In this document: positions 53,901 to 63,064 of the stretch, in pieces
Layout: each line of letters opens with the position of its first letter
How positions within the stretch are numbered: position 1 is the first letter of the stretch
Source: Perkinsela sp. pyNocScin1
Lineage: Eukaryota > Euglenozoa > Kinetoplastea > Prokinetoplastida > Perkinselidae
Direction of reading: 5' to 3'
Assembly (NCBI GenBank): GCA_964019655.1
Contig: CAXHTR010000005.1
Span: 124,001-188,000 of the forward strand
DNA length: 64,000 nucleotides
Notes under the pieces: generated by a model
Databases searched by the model: none
The model's input: the letters and a program-made list of their open reading frames with translations, nothing else
Told to the model about the DNA's origin: nothing
Made by a program: the position numbers and the translations under genes

Positions 53901-55608
53901 TATCTCCTGAGAGCGAAGTTATCAAGAGTGATCGCTCCCCTCCTGCTTCTAACAGGTTCATATTTGGTATAGCATCAAGGCCTAAAAGGCCGCTGACATT
54001 GGGAAACTTATGACTTGTAGTCAGTTTCGAAAACAAAAATTCAGAGATAAGGTGCTTACTGCCATCAGAAAAACCTATTGTGACCAATATCGATTCTCCA
54101 GATTTCAGAAACAAGATGAATCTTTTATCGTCCAGTGGATATGGTGTACAGTTCGCTAGCAGCAGCGAGGAGAGATTCAAAATTTCGGCATTTGGATTAT
54201 CATGTACCCTTCCAGGGCAGACAATGAGTTGATTTTTCTCGGAGCTGATTTCTTCTGTACCGTGGCAATTTAGTGCACATGCAAAGCACTTCCTCTTGCC
54301 AGCGATCGGTAAAAAAAATATACAATTTAGAGAGAACAGCATGACACTACATTCCCGAGGTGCATGCATTGCCAAGGGAGAAGAATCATCAAAAGACCCT
54401 GGTATCAGAAACATAGCTGAGCAGTTGTACGGAAGATTATCCAAAGACCATATCACTCGTACGAATTCGCTTTCCTCTGCACTATCTATCATGCTCTGAA
54501 GATTAAGTGAGAGTGCAGATACAGTTGAGCTGAGCATTCGCTTTCCTTCATCGATGGACATTGCTGAGAATGCTGTATCCGCAGTGGTCTCTTCTGCACT
54601 GGTATTTTGTCCTGTCGTCGGTACTGCTCGTTCTGCTGTGCTCTTTTCTGCGCGAAGCTTCATTCTTCCAGACCACGTCATGTGCGGCTGGTATAAAAAG
54701 AGAAAGCAAGGATCGGTGTAGCCATGCAGTGCAATACAATCCAGGACGGAGCACACAGGCTGCGCAAGGCGATGCAAGTCGACTTTGAAGTATGCCGTTT
54801 TAGCATTGATTATCAGCGGTCGCGGATAGAAATCAAAAAATATCAATTGGCTTAAAGCTTCATCGGATCCTCTCTGCTCAGGAATGACATGAACCTCGTT
54901 TGAAAAGGGAACATCTCCGCTAAGCCCCTCATCAGTCGGTGCAAGGCCAAGTATAGACTCCCATGATTCAATATCGTGTGCCTGTGGTGCAAAGCCATTT
55001 GCGCTCTTCTTATCCAGTATACTTTCTTCAGAAATACCCTCAGACCTAAGAACAATTATCGGCATGATATGGAGCCATCTATGACTCTCGAGAACGACAA
55101 TGCATTTACTTTGCTCATCAATTAAAAGTTTTTGGAATGGCGAAGCCTCATGCAATATAAGAGCTTGCTCTTTTTCAGATGCACTTTCTAAGGCATAAAA
55201 AGCGATATCAACCCACTCGAAGGCGCCTTGCATACAGGCACAAACTGATATATGCATCGTACCGTCCCTTTGAAGTAGCACAAGAGCATTTACTGAGGAT
55301 TCACTCAAGATTTTACGTCTTTCAGAAACCTCAATAGGTCCGTATCGCTTCACTGCATCAGAGCTGTAAAAATCCACGTAGTTGTGAAGATAATTTTTTG
55401 GAAGCTCTATCATGCAGGCCAGTTGAGTACCCTTCCTAGTACGCTGAGATTTGATGAATTGTGGCTTGTTGCTCGCAAAGCAGAACAAATCGATACGGTC
55501 TTCATAGACAATCGTAAGAGATTCATGGGTTGTCGATATGAAATTTCCACGAAAAGCACCTAAAGATGCGGATGAGCGGTACAGCTCCGACAGCAAAGGC
55601 TCATGCAT
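50920..55608 (-). CDS. CPSF1: CPSF160/CFT1 cleavage-polyadenylation subunit
   Basis: A 1562-residue beta-propeller protein of the CPSF160/DDB1/SF3B3 superfamily. CPSF160 is favoured by STLQVLRISALFDYGAPLPI leading to RKLNYNQ (CPSF1 phrase VLRISVLPxxLxYDAPWPVRKI), by QQGPVTALGSLSNGLLVYTV followed by GSKIMLCD (CPSF1 KGPVTALCxCxGxLVxxIGxKIxL), and by a C-terminal stretch with FGSFLALCDSEGRINVYRID. CPSF160 scaffolds recognition of the poly(A) signal together with WDR33 and CPSF30; in kinetoplastids polyadenylation is linked to trans-splicing of the next gene. It starts at ATG 55608 and ends only 76 bases before the DIS3L2 start. Confidence 0.8.
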   Translation of the reverse strand: MHEPLLSELYRSSASLGAFRGNFISTTHESLTIVYEDRIDLFCFASNKPQFIKSQRTRKGTQLACMIELPKNYLHNYVDFYSSDAVKRYGPIEVSERRKILSESSVNALVLLQRDGTMHISVCACMQGAFEWVDIAFYALESASEKEQALILHEASPFQKLLIDEQSKCIVVLESHRWLHIMPIIVLRSEGISEESILDKKSANGFAPQAHDIESWESILGLAPTDEGLSGDVPFSNEVHVIPEQRGSDEALSQLIFFDFYPRPLIINAKTAYFKVDLHRLAQPVCSVLDCIALHGYTDPCFLFLYQPHMTWSGRMKLRAEKSTAERAVPTTGQNTSAEETTADTAFSAMSIDEGKRMLSSTVSALSLNLQSMIDSAEESEFVRVIWSLDNLPYNCSAMFLIPGSFDDSSPLAMHAPRECSVMLFSLNCIFFLPIAGKRKCFACALNCHGTEEISSEKNQLIVCPGRVHDNPNAEILNLSSLLLANCTPYPLDDKRFILFLKSGESILVTIGFSDGSKHLISEFLFSKLTTSHKFPNVSGLLGLDAIPNMNLLEAGGERSLLITSLSGDTLLSKIHASNKDTIHVTSDIFSYGLCPIKDIEVLSGTMGRHGNEAYVAAASGSGSGGASLSLIRSAMMVESCARIEMIQDSLDYISAIEVIGIHADRCWLICTASTKCTQFYVLTAKCFYDVSASFLQGASRSLNSPCQGFACFSTDPTLLFEDIEPLHNASTQRFIVQVTASAVYVYSRAEELWKMCVYWSAYDVIGDNRISIEQVIRFKCRSNGDIPLIFQLSDGSFLIATLEISDQGSVVRISSPHAVKDGPCCPAFMTSLVDRFLLVFCEKSFGPSLWALNQRASGFDIELMDRNEQPISALGVLQGKEIVEVRAHFSMLLIRVLNPHRLYLFQVSFCERNLQRKSASPFSMFISHSATYSLTDMTAETMKIIWPMSMLQNDIGEGTRNQHVVFINDQRPLWAFSSKVTGEAFVQKQRSAYQSDAQTAICYIGTMNDGTFQNSAAFHYFLSAGQSTLQVLRISALFDYGAPLPIRKLNYNQILDRPCLQNAEKVTDLSQICGVSGPAISWKSPGARRMSGIRQNIAERYAYFCVLEDNIENWSALDTNKKVKTTSIPPLRASFSSLSLWAFNHSGLVIRSDHRRFSLNESILCMKCVDIVVKNRGSRHLDYHESYETFLAIGSSSPVNEEHHCTGSLYLLTVKPNNCNTSAQNDEPLTGKGSIFLAVECLQQGPVTALGSLSNGLLVYTVGSKIMLCDIEKQMRPCKVSNTANNGGSTFQTCYPYTHYKYDIVLLSFFYASSSIFVQQISTFGSFLALCDSEGRINVYRIDAYPKRARESSTITFSKAKDERSMSCFSHGEVLEETGSCIIKQIARYSVDQRNVQCAFFYESFTENAAEAARNLYLLASDKSRGIRLLAYPHEDKEGVESRYKRSSSIRDLCTESIANIIGSVSFIKQSHLTASNIDYGAKCESLMSDKATTSANLIGTADGKIHILAFSPSKKRDEANSDQNCFSLLGSAISPDVGKVFDNGQSQTIRTSSFSDEFCV

Positions 55609-55695
55609 TGGTATTCAGAGCATATAAAAGAGCTGTACAGAAATTCATAAGCATGATCACAGAGCAAAATTATTTTCCAATATCATTTGAACAAA

Positions 55696-56706
55696 TCACT
55701 CATACTTCGATTTAACGAATTCGACACCTTTTTGTATATTCTTGCCTAATTCATTGAGACAAGCCTCAAGATTTTCATTTTCAGCTTCGGAAAATTGTGA
55801 CTTTACGATGGGTGCTTTCGAAGCGACTCCGTGGGGTCCTAAGCTTACACGGGATGCAAAGTACGAAACTCGAGCGTCGAACTCACTGTTTGCAACGTAA
55901 GCGCATTCAGACACAGCTGGTGATTCTTGAGATGAGCTCATGCCGAGTAGAACTTTGTCAGTTAAACGGGCGGCAGCTGCTGCCATAGACAGCGTAGCGG
56001 ATCCAGCACCTTGCTTCGCGGCTACAACTTCATCCCCTCCATATTGAATCCGCTTTGTGATATTAGGAATTGCAGATCCAAGTTTCGCCGCGAACGGAGA
56101 AAGAATGGGAACAATGGTACACCCACTATGGCCCCCAAGAACATCGATTTCAATGTTTTGGCCCCCGATAGCATCAGAAACAAAGGTATTTCCACGGAGG
56201 ATGTCGAGGGTAGTAACTCCAAGGAGCTTTCTCTCGTCGAATTCACCATTCGAGGAATGGCGCTTAAAAACCTCAGCAACGAGAGGAACCAGGGAGTTCA
56301 CCGGGTTGGCAACAACAAGAACAACTGCTGATGGGCAATTCGAAGCAATGGCTTTCGCCAATTTCAAGTTGATTTCAGCATTGATTTTGAACAGATCGTC
56401 GCGCGTCATCGAAGGCTTGCGCGGAACGCCAGCAACCATTAAAACCACATCAGATTTTTGTAAAGCGGTGGGTAGCGAATCATCTCCATAGAAACCTTGA
56501 ACTTTAGCTACAGAAGGAAGATGAGACAGATCGGTGGCGATGCCTTTAACAACGGGTGCAACATCATAGAGCGAAAGTGATGAGATTTTTGAACTTTCTT
56601 TCAATAGAAGGGACAAAGGCTGACCTATGCCACCAGCTGCACCCAGAACTGTAACTTTTTTGCCAGCGAACGGGGCGGAGCAGAGCCTTGAAAATGTTTT
56701 TCTCAT
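55696..56706 (-). CDS. Mitochondrial malate dehydrogenase
   Basis: A ~336-residue NAD-dependent malate dehydrogenase. Features: GAAGGIGQPLSLLL (22-35) for NAD, GVPRKPSMTRDDLFKIN with substrate-binding Arg residues, ANPVNS, TTLDILRGNTFVSD with the catalytic Asp and an Arg, and GGHSGCTIVP with the catalytic His; C-terminal LSMAAAAARL. The N-terminus MRKTFSRLCSAPFAGKK looks like a mitochondrial presequence. The enzyme interconverts malate and oxaloacetate in the TCA cycle. The frame extends four codons upstream without an ATG, so 56706 is the start. The C-terminus (VKSKYE) has no peroxisomal or glycosomal SKL signal. Confidence 0.95.
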   Translation of the reverse strand: MRKTFSRLCSAPFAGKKVTVLGAAGGIGQPLSLLLKESSKISSLSLYDVAPVVKGIATDLSHLPSVAKVQGFYGDDSLPTALQKSDVVLMVAGVPRKPSMTRDDLFKINAEINLKLAKAIASNCPSAVVLVVANPVNSLVPLVAEVFKRHSSNGEFDERKLLGVTTLDILRGNTFVSDAIGGQNIEIDVLGGHSGCTIVPILSPFAAKLGSAIPNITKRIQYGGDEVVAAKQGAGSATLSMAAAAARLTDKVLLGMSSSQESPAVSECAYVANSEFDARVSYFASRVSLGPHGVASKAPIVKSQFSEAENENLEACLNELGKNIQKGVEFVKSKYE

Positions 56707-56794
56707 TTGAAAATACAAATAGATAAAATTGCAAATGAATACGAACTCAGGCAGCCTATCTCAGTGAACGCTAGCATACATGATACACGGTCCT

Positions 56795-57454
56795 TTAGCA
56801 GCATTCCCCATTTTTCAAGGAAAGATTTTTCGGAGTGCGAAAATACTTTTTCTTTGGCGCAGCCTTCGGCTTGTTTTCTTTACGCTTATAGCGCACAATG
56901 TCTGTGACAAAGGATAAGAAGGCATTGTCCACACCTGCACCATTTTTCGCGCTTGTCTCAAAGTAAGGCATCGCTAATCTCTTTGCAATATCCTCCCCTT
57001 CTTCTTGAGTAATTGTCCGGCGATCTACCAAATCAATTTTATTCCCAACGAGAATTTTAAAACAACTTTTACCGGTGGCATCGTGATTCAATCTCTGAAT
57101 GTTTTCGGACCACATTTGAACGCTATTTAAGCTGTCGCGATTCGATACATCGTAAACTACAGCGATTCCATCAGCTCCTCTGTAATAAGCATTGGTTATC
57201 GACCGAAAGCGCTCTTGTCCTGCTGTGTCCCAGAGCTCGAGTTTAACAGGTTTTCCATCGATAACCATGTGGCGTACTTTAAAGTCGATTCCGATGGTGG
57301 ACAAATTTGAGTCATCAAACTTATTATTCGTGAATCGGCAAAGTAGACAGCTCTTACCCACACCACTGTCTCCTATGAGTAGCAGCTTAAGTGTCTCTGT
57401 GGTGGTTGTCGCATCGGTAGCACGCACGTTGTCCTGAAGTGAGTGACTTGTCAT
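56795..57454 (-). CDS. Rab-family small GTPase (Rab1/Rab8-like)
   Basis: A 219-residue Ras-superfamily GTPase with all G boxes: GDSGVGKS (28-35), TIGIDF, WDTAGQE, NKID and ETSAKN, and a C-terminal GECC for double geranylgeranylation. The effector loop STIGIDFKVRHM and YYRGADGIAVVYDV fit the Rab1/8/18 group; Rab1 is a reasonable guess but subfamily is not decided by eye. It works in vesicle traffic. An unusual Thr-rich N-terminal extension (~20 residues) precedes the core, and the tail is Lys-rich. ATG 57454 is chosen; the frame upstream has no ATG and the stretch before it is T-rich. Confidence 0.9.
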   Translation of the reverse strand: MTSHSLQDNVRATDATTTTETLKLLLIGDSGVGKSCLLCRFTNNKFDDSNLSTIGIDFKVRHMVIDGKPVKLELWDTAGQERFRSITNAYYRGADGIAVVYDVSNRDSLNSVQMWSENIQRLNHDATGKSCFKILVGNKIDLVDRRTITQEEGEDIAKRLAMPYFETSAKNGAGVDNAFLSFVTDIVRYKRKENKPKAAPKKKYFRTPKNLSLKNGECC

Positions 57455-57558
57455 AGCGAAGCAAAGAGAAAAAAAATAAACAAACCATGGGGCTATAGAT
57501 CGATTCTCGACTCTCAAACATAGCAATTTATCAACAGGCTAGCCCTCTAATTATTTCG

Positions 57559-58059
57559 CTAAGCAGAGTCACGGGCGTCGCGGTCGTGGATAAGCTGCTT
57601 GGCTTCTGCTTCGGATAGCTCTTGTGCTATCTCGAGCTCGCGCTTCCGCACCATCGTCATAATTTGCTTACCCACTCTATGCTCATGTGCTTTTCGCTGC
57701 AAAATAGGGGTAGAAGGTGAAACTGAGTATGCGCTGTAAAGCATAAGAACAAAGAATGAAATCACCTGAAGGGCTATGAAAATTACAAGTGTGGCGATAA
57801 AAGCTGTGAAAATTCTTGTCTGGATTTTTCGATATAAGTACACTGCACGAGGTGTTCGAAAAGGCTTGGTAAGCTTACCGACGCTCGTCAGAATTCTTTC
57901 GCGTACGTATCGCATTCTCAAACCAAGAGAATCTCTGGGTGGTCCTTCGTGAGCACCCCACCTGCCTGGTGTTCGCGTCATTTTGTCAAAATATGGCACA
58001 CCCGCTGTGTGTCTCTGCCGTAAAAATCCATTCGATCTACATGGAGCTCTGAACATCAT
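57559..58059 (-). CDS. Small membrane protein, unidentified
   Basis: A 166-residue protein. The first ~85 residues are strongly basic (many Arg, no long acidic stretch), followed by one hydrophobic segment (~92-116, FTAFIATLVIFIALQVISFF) and a charged, coiled-coil-like C-terminus rich in Glu/Lys/Arg. The N-terminus (FRAPCRSNGFLRQRH) may be a mitochondrial presequence. Not recognised. It lies 104 bases upstream of the Rab gene and 105 bases after the Hsp20 gene in the same direction. Starts with two ATG codons in a row (58059 first). Confidence 0.55.
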   Translation of the reverse strand: MMFRAPCRSNGFLRQRHTAGVPYFDKMTRTPGRWGAHEGPPRDSLGLRMRYVRERILTSVGKLTKPFRTPRAVYLYRKIQTRIFTAFIATLVIFIALQVISFFVLMLYSAYSVSPSTPILQRKAHEHRVGKQIMTMVRKRELEIAQELSEAEAKQLIHDRDARDSA

Positions 58060-58164
58060 AAATTAGAGTATGATACAAACCGCAAGAAATTGCCACTCAC
58101 CGTAAAAATCTGTATTGATTGAATATCTTTGCTGCACTTAAGCAACACTTATTAAATTAACAGA

Positions 58165-58683
58165 TTACTTGAGCTTGATTGGGCTCATTCTTGACTTCAA
58201 TGTTTTTCCTGGAGACTCCTTCGCTAGTGAAATCTCCAAAAATCCTTCGTTAAGATGTGCATCAACTTTGCTCTCGTTGATTTTCTGCGGAAGCGTAAAA
58301 CACCGTTTGAATTCACCTGGCATAATCTCTCGAAAGAGGTAAATGTCTTGAGTATTCGGATCAATTTTACAATTGTCAAAGAGGCGCTTTCCACTCAAAC
58401 ATACCCTATTCTCGGATACATCGACATGAATATTGTCTTTCATCACCCCTGGCATTTCTGCTGTTAGAACATAATTTTGTGGTGTATCGAGTAGATCCAC
58501 TGATGGCATCCAATTCGTGCTTGATGAAGACATGTAGAGCCCTGGATGGCCAAGACCATTGGAGCTAACCATTGATGATGGAAAAAACACACGGCCGTCC
58601 CCAGAAAATAGTTTTTTGAAATCATCGAGATCGCGCAGTGGGTCCCAAGGACCTTTTCCGTTATTATTTGATCCTCCGAACAT
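58165..58683 (-). CDS. Small heat-shock protein (Hsp20/alpha-crystallin)
   Basis: A 172-residue small heat-shock protein with an alpha-crystallin domain at ~60-160: PSVDLLDTPQNYVLTAEMPG, NIHVDVSENRVCLSGKR, REIMPGEFKRCFTLPQKI and the family end AHLNEGFLEISLAK. ATP-independent holdases of this kind bind unfolding proteins and form oligomers. The N-terminal arm is Gly/Asn/Ser-rich (MFGGSNNNGKGPWDPLRD), and no organelle signal is obvious, so it is probably cytosolic. A C-terminal I-x-I/V motif is not clear (SPIKLK ends the protein). ATG 58683 is the only sensible start. Confidence 0.9.
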   Translation of the reverse strand: MFGGSNNNGKGPWDPLRDLDDFKKLFSGDGRVFFPSSMVSSNGLGHPGLYMSSSSTNWMPSVDLLDTPQNYVLTAEMPGVMKDNIHVDVSENRVCLSGKRLFDNCKIDPNTQDIYLFREIMPGEFKRCFTLPQKINESKVDAHLNEGFLEISLAKESPGKTLKSRMSPIKLK

Positions 58684-58750
58684 ACGTATACTAAAATTCG
58701 AACTGAAGATACAATGTTAAGAAAGCTAAGTCTGTCACAGTCAGTCTCCT

Positions 58751-60838
58751 TTAGCCGTAGTATGAATTCATTTCATTAATTCCAACAAGGCAAACACCCT
58801 CCCTTACGAAATGCGGGTTCTCTAAAATTTTCGCAAGCACTGGATTTCGAGCGACTCGACGAATCATATTAACAACATTTAGGCATTTAACTACATCACC
58901 TTCTTGTGGTGTAAAGCCTTTGAGGCTATCCTGCCGCCCATAGTACATAGTCACTCGAGTAGGTGGAAAGTATCGAACAGTGAAATAGCCATTCGTGTCT
59001 TCAACGCGCCCCGTAACAGGGTACAGCACGTAGTGAAAGCGCGTTTCTTCGCTGTATGTGCTATTTCGCCGATCGAGTTCGAAAGCTCTGTGCCGTGGTG
59101 ATGAGCGTGGAGTTCCAACGATATGATCATTGACAACCTCTCTAGAGAAGCTTGTTACTGTAAAGCACTTATCATTGAAAATTCCGAATTTAAGTGGCTG
59201 ACTTTTCTCGCTCGAGTTCTCCTCAGAAAGCATCGTTTGCTCCATCGACTTTCGGAAGTGGTCTATTTCTTCCGCAGAAAAGGGGGATTTTTCAGAGTAA
59301 TCTGTTCTAAATGACTCAGTGGAGGAAAGTATACTTGCATTGTCGTGGCTTGGGCACCAGAGAAAAGTTGGTTCATTGAGAGTTTCTTCATTTTCATCAC
59401 CCACGTTGACCAGAATAGGTGAGAAAATTTCTTTGGATGTAAATATCTTAGCACGAGACTTACCTTCTTTCTCCCCAGGTTTTCCTTCAAGCTCACAGAG
59501 TGCTAGGCTCTGCTCGTAGATATCTCGCGGGAGATATGAATCAATCCAATAATTAGGTCCCCAAATGTAGTCAAGCTCGTGATTGAAGGAAAGATTTTGT
59601 TGAAGTAATGCCTCTGCCAAGTCGGCATCGCCCTTTGTACTTTCCCATTGTGCGATTTTCGTGTAGAGATGTACAAAGTTGTTTAGGTCACGTTTTTTGA
59701 CTTCGGGAAAGACTTGGTTTTCGTCATCAAATGCGAATTCTGGAACAAGTCCTTTAGTGAGTTCCATGGTGTTAATGAGCTGTTTCCCGTTTAAATCAGA
59801 CTCTACGAAAATACAAGAGCCTCTATGAAACCACTGATACTTTATAGTATCACATTGAAACTTACCCATGACAATTGTGCGCTGGACAAGCGCGATATAC
59901 TTATGCAAAGCACCTGTAAAAAGTCGAGTCATCCAGTGCGTCTGAAAGCTTTTAACGGTGTCTGTTTGTAGCTTTCTACCAGATTCGCGTTGAAAAATTC
60001 GCTTGTCATATCCAAACCAGTGAAGCTCGGAAGAAAGTTCTTTCCATTGCTCAAACGATATATCTTCGAAAGGATTCTTACGCCTTGTTCTACCAAAGTG
60101 AGAGGTGAGATGAAGTTCGAATTTCAGCAACACAGGTGAGGGCACGCATACATTTCTTTCCCCTAGAAGTAGAGTCATAATTGGGTTGCGGTCGTTTTCA
60201 ACTTTTACACGGAGTGGCTCTACACGTCGCTCATACTGTGGCATGCTCATGTACAAAGCATTAGTTTGGTTGCGATCAGAGGAGTCACTGTGCAAGTTCA
60301 TACTCCGTCTAGAAAAAGCCCGTGTTCTATGTGACTTTCGCTTATCTTCCGATGTTTGTAGGCTTGGCCATGCAATGGGCTGGAGAGTTTCAGCGTCAAG
60401 TATGTCAACAAAGCGATCAATAACCTCAGATTCCGTTTCAGGGTTTTCACTCGTGAAGTACTCATCCGCACCATATTCTATCGATGCAGATGACGAGTAA
60501 TCACTATTAGTCTGCTCTTCATCAATATTCTCCCCGGATGAATAGATCTCTTCATCCTCTGTAACACTAGAGCGAGATGATCGGCGGCGTTCATAGACTG
60601 ATCGAAGTGATTTTGATTCAACAACAATGTTCTTTTCGATTGCGTCGATTGTGTCTTCTTTCAGCTTTTTCTTTCGTTTTTCTGTCAACCGGGCATCTTT
60701 GGGCATGAATTTTCCGAATAATTTCAATTTGGGCACAGAATTCCTCCCGGAAGTTTCATCTCCATCGTTTGTTCCAGTTAAAGTCATGAAGGTCACCCAG
60801 ATACCTATAAAAACACCCATTCTCATCACCTGATTCAT
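58751..60838 (-). CDS. Long protein with N-terminal signal-like segment, unidentified
   Basis: A 695-residue protein. A hydrophobic N-terminus (MRMGVFIGIWVTFMTLTG, from residue 5) suggests a signal peptide or anchor, followed by a basic, Ser/Glu-rich low-complexity region (~45-190). The middle (~220-400) appears globular and aromatic (WFGYDKRIF, KYQWFHRGSCIFVE), then another Ser-rich stretch (~470-560). The C-terminus is compact (YVLYPVTGRVEDTNGYFTVR). I recognise no family. If the signal is real it is secretory or membrane-bound; the Ser/Arg-rich linkers would be unusual there, so a cytosolic or nuclear protein starting at a later Met is possible. Confidence 0.6.
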   Translation of the reverse strand: MNQVMRMGVFIGIWVTFMTLTGTNDGDETSGRNSVPKLKLFGKFMPKDARLTEKRKKKLKEDTIDAIEKNIVVESKSLRSVYERRRSSRSSVTEDEEIYSSGENIDEEQTNSDYSSSASIEYGADEYFTSENPETESEVIDRFVDILDAETLQPIAWPSLQTSEDKRKSHRTRAFSRRSMNLHSDSSDRNQTNALYMSMPQYERRVEPLRVKVENDRNPIMTLLLGERNVCVPSPVLLKFELHLTSHFGRTRRKNPFEDISFEQWKELSSELHWFGYDKRIFQRESGRKLQTDTVKSFQTHWMTRLFTGALHKYIALVQRTIVMGKFQCDTIKYQWFHRGSCIFVESDLNGKQLINTMELTKGLVPEFAFDDENQVFPEVKKRDLNNFVHLYTKIAQWESTKGDADLAEALLQQNLSFNHELDYIWGPNYWIDSYLPRDIYEQSLALCELEGKPGEKEGKSRAKIFTSKEIFSPILVNVGDENEETLNEPTFLWCPSHDNASILSSTESFRTDYSEKSPFSAEEIDHFRKSMEQTMLSEENSSEKSQPLKFGIFNDKCFTVTSFSREVVNDHIVGTPRSSPRHRAFELDRRNSTYSEETRFHYVLYPVTGRVEDTNGYFTVRYFPPTRVTMYYGRQDSLKGFTPQEGDVVKCLNVVNMIRRVARNPVLAKILENPHFVREGVCLVGINEMNSYYG

Positions 60839-61156
60839 AATCTATCTCTTCCTCCTATTTTCTAAAGATTTTAAGAATGATGAAAAGCTTAAAGAATACA
60901 TGATGCTCACAATTTCCTTACAACAATATACTTTTGGTACACTACGCCACGAAAAATGAGCGAATTACCGTGCATGATCGTAAGCTATTTACACTTATTT
61001 CCCAGCGCCATCTTAAAATTTAAGCTACGTGTACACTGGTTTTATTGAGACGTCGCCCTAAACCAGCCCCCGATACAGATGAAAAATTATAAGGCGGGTC
61101 TCGAAAAAGTGAATTTGACTTGAACACCGACAGAGTTGATCGCAGCAACAAAAAAG
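60839..61156. other. Intergenic with imperfect hairpin
   Basis: A 318-base spacer between two long unknown genes. An imperfect hairpin is visible at 61047-61102: GAGAC pairs with GTCTC and CGCC with GGCG, with a two-base asymmetry and a ~35-base loop. It could be an mRNA-end structure or small RNA; no known class fits. Confidence 0.3.
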
Positions 61157-62953
61157 TTATTCGGGTTCGAGTTGTGAGCTTCCTCGCGCGCAGTTCTCAA
61201 CAACACAGTAAGGTATGTCCAGGGACAGCATTCCTATTGAGCTAAGTTTGATACGATCTGTTCCATCGCTAGCTTGCTCAAATTTTAATGATCGGCTTGC
61301 AAAATGCAAATAAAAGACCTGTGATGCTGATGGCGATGAGAAAATAAGGGTTGGAAACTTTGATGAGGTGTATTTATGAACCGCTGATGCCAAAGTGAGT
61401 GCATCGTCCATGCAGTGGCGAAGAGAAGTCGATACAGTTTCAATTTTCTCCACTGGCCTTGTCATTCCTCGTGATTCACTGAATTTCCTATCTGCAAGCT
61501 CGACGAATCTGTACCGTGGAATAATGCCACGGTGAAGTTCATCGGCAAAATCATTCCACAAAATAGTTATAGGCTCATATGGTATCGCGTTGAATACATA
61601 AACTGACTTGCAATCATGAGAAGCATCTTTTGGGGGCCCTGTGGGCATCGAGCATTGAGGTTGTGGCGGCACAAGCTTCATAACACGGGCTGTGCTGAGA
61701 AGTGTAACGGACATTCCAAAGTCACTGAGGACGGCTTGCTTTATTGACTCTTTAAAGTGATGTCCACAGCTCTGATAAAATATATCTTGTCTTATTACTT
61801 TCGGTGACTGCTGTATCTCGTAGTCAAAAAACCAAATCACGTACGATGAAAACACAACGCACATTAAACTCTTCTGATTCAGTTCACTACCTGTGGGCAG
61901 AAAGAGAATGTCGATGATGCGGTTGATAAATATGCTTTTGCGAAGAGGATCAGTCACAGTTTGTGGTGCGGGGATACAATCATAAACGCAAGTCTTATGA
62001 AATTCTTGCTGATTTCCAACGTTTGAAATCCGTATGATTCGACCGTTCTCGAGCCCGGCGTAAAATGTATATTCTGTTAAACAGCGATCACCCAGTGCGC
62101 TTAGCGGCAGACTTTTTAGACAGCTGATTGGTGCATCAAGCCGGAATCGGTGTTTTTTTGAACAGCGGACGAAAATACTATCATTTTTAAACAGAAAGTC
62201 TTCGTTCGATAGTTCGGGGACATCTTTTGTTCCAACAATAATGGAACAGATAATGACACTGTCATGCTGAGTAAACATCAAAACAGATTCATAGACTAGA
62301 TCGCTCTTGAGCGTTTTTTCGGCATCAGGATTTGCAATTTTCGGCGAGCATACACGTTTATCTTCGCGCTGGACCCATTGGGACGCACAAGTTAGTAAAC
62401 AGCCAAAAACAAATTGCGAAGATTGGTCTTTTGGTGCTTGTTCGCAATGCAGCTTGCGCAGCTCCACACCATTCGAATCACACCGAGAAGCAATGTTGCA
62501 TGTCAGATGCCCATCCATTTCGAGCGAGAAAAGAAGCTGGACGCTATAAGTTGCATTCAGTCTACACATAGCAGTGGCACAAATGCCGACGTCTCCTTTC
62601 TTAGTTTTTGTTTTCTTTGTAAAGTTACTTGTATGACAATCGCTGAGATGTATATGACTTGTCGATATGTAACTTGCATCGTTTCGTATGGCACCGTAAA
62701 AGTCTTCTAAAATACCATCGAACTGTACCTTCGTGCGTTTGAAAGATGCCGGAGGCAGAAAATTACGTGCATCATCTTCGGATTTTATACCCTCTAGATG
62801 ACGAAGATCAATGAGTCCAATTTTACCAGTGGACCTATCGAAAAGAAGAAGAGCATCAATATCAAGGTGCTGTAGTCCGCAAGGTACCCCACCGAGAGAT
62901 TCAAAGTTGATGCGGGACCGATCTATATTTGGGAACGAAACAGTTGAGTACAT
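61157..62953 (-). CDS. Unidentified ~598-residue protein, perhaps beta-propeller
   Basis: A 598-residue protein without signal peptide. Several stretches look like WD/beta-propeller strands, e.g. LLLFDRSTGKIGLIDLRHLE near the N-terminus, LTEYTFYAGLENGRIIRISN in the middle and LMCVVFSSYVIWFFDYEI; the rest is mixed. Four-stranded blades cannot be counted by eye. It might be a nucleoporin, transcription factor subunit or trafficking scaffold; I do not assign one. It starts at ATG 62953 and is preceded by a T-rich stretch, 111 bases from the partial gene at the right edge. Confidence 0.5.
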   Translation of the reverse strand: MYSTVSFPNIDRSRINFESLGGVPCGLQHLDIDALLLFDRSTGKIGLIDLRHLEGIKSEDDARNFLPPASFKRTKVQFDGILEDFYGAIRNDASYISTSHIHLSDCHTSNFTKKTKTKKGDVGICATAMCRLNATYSVQLLFSLEMDGHLTCNIASRCDSNGVELRKLHCEQAPKDQSSQFVFGCLLTCASQWVQREDKRVCSPKIANPDAEKTLKSDLVYESVLMFTQHDSVIICSIIVGTKDVPELSNEDFLFKNDSIFVRCSKKHRFRLDAPISCLKSLPLSALGDRCLTEYTFYAGLENGRIIRISNVGNQQEFHKTCVYDCIPAPQTVTDPLRKSIFINRIIDILFLPTGSELNQKSLMCVVFSSYVIWFFDYEIQQSPKVIRQDIFYQSCGHHFKESIKQAVLSDFGMSVTLLSTARVMKLVPPQPQCSMPTGPPKDASHDCKSVYVFNAIPYEPITILWNDFADELHRGIIPRYRFVELADRKFSESRGMTRPVEKIETVSTSLRHCMDDALTLASAVHKYTSSKFPTLIFSSPSASQVFYLHFASRSLKFEQASDGTDRIKLSSIGMLSLDIPYCVVENCARGSSQLEPE

Positions 62954-63064
62954 TTAAATTTTTTTGAACAAAGCGATATTCCGTGATTGAAGAAAAATGA
63001 ATTCAGCGTGTGTGATTACATGGGATGAAAGTTCACACAAAAACTAAAGCAAACGATCACAAAC

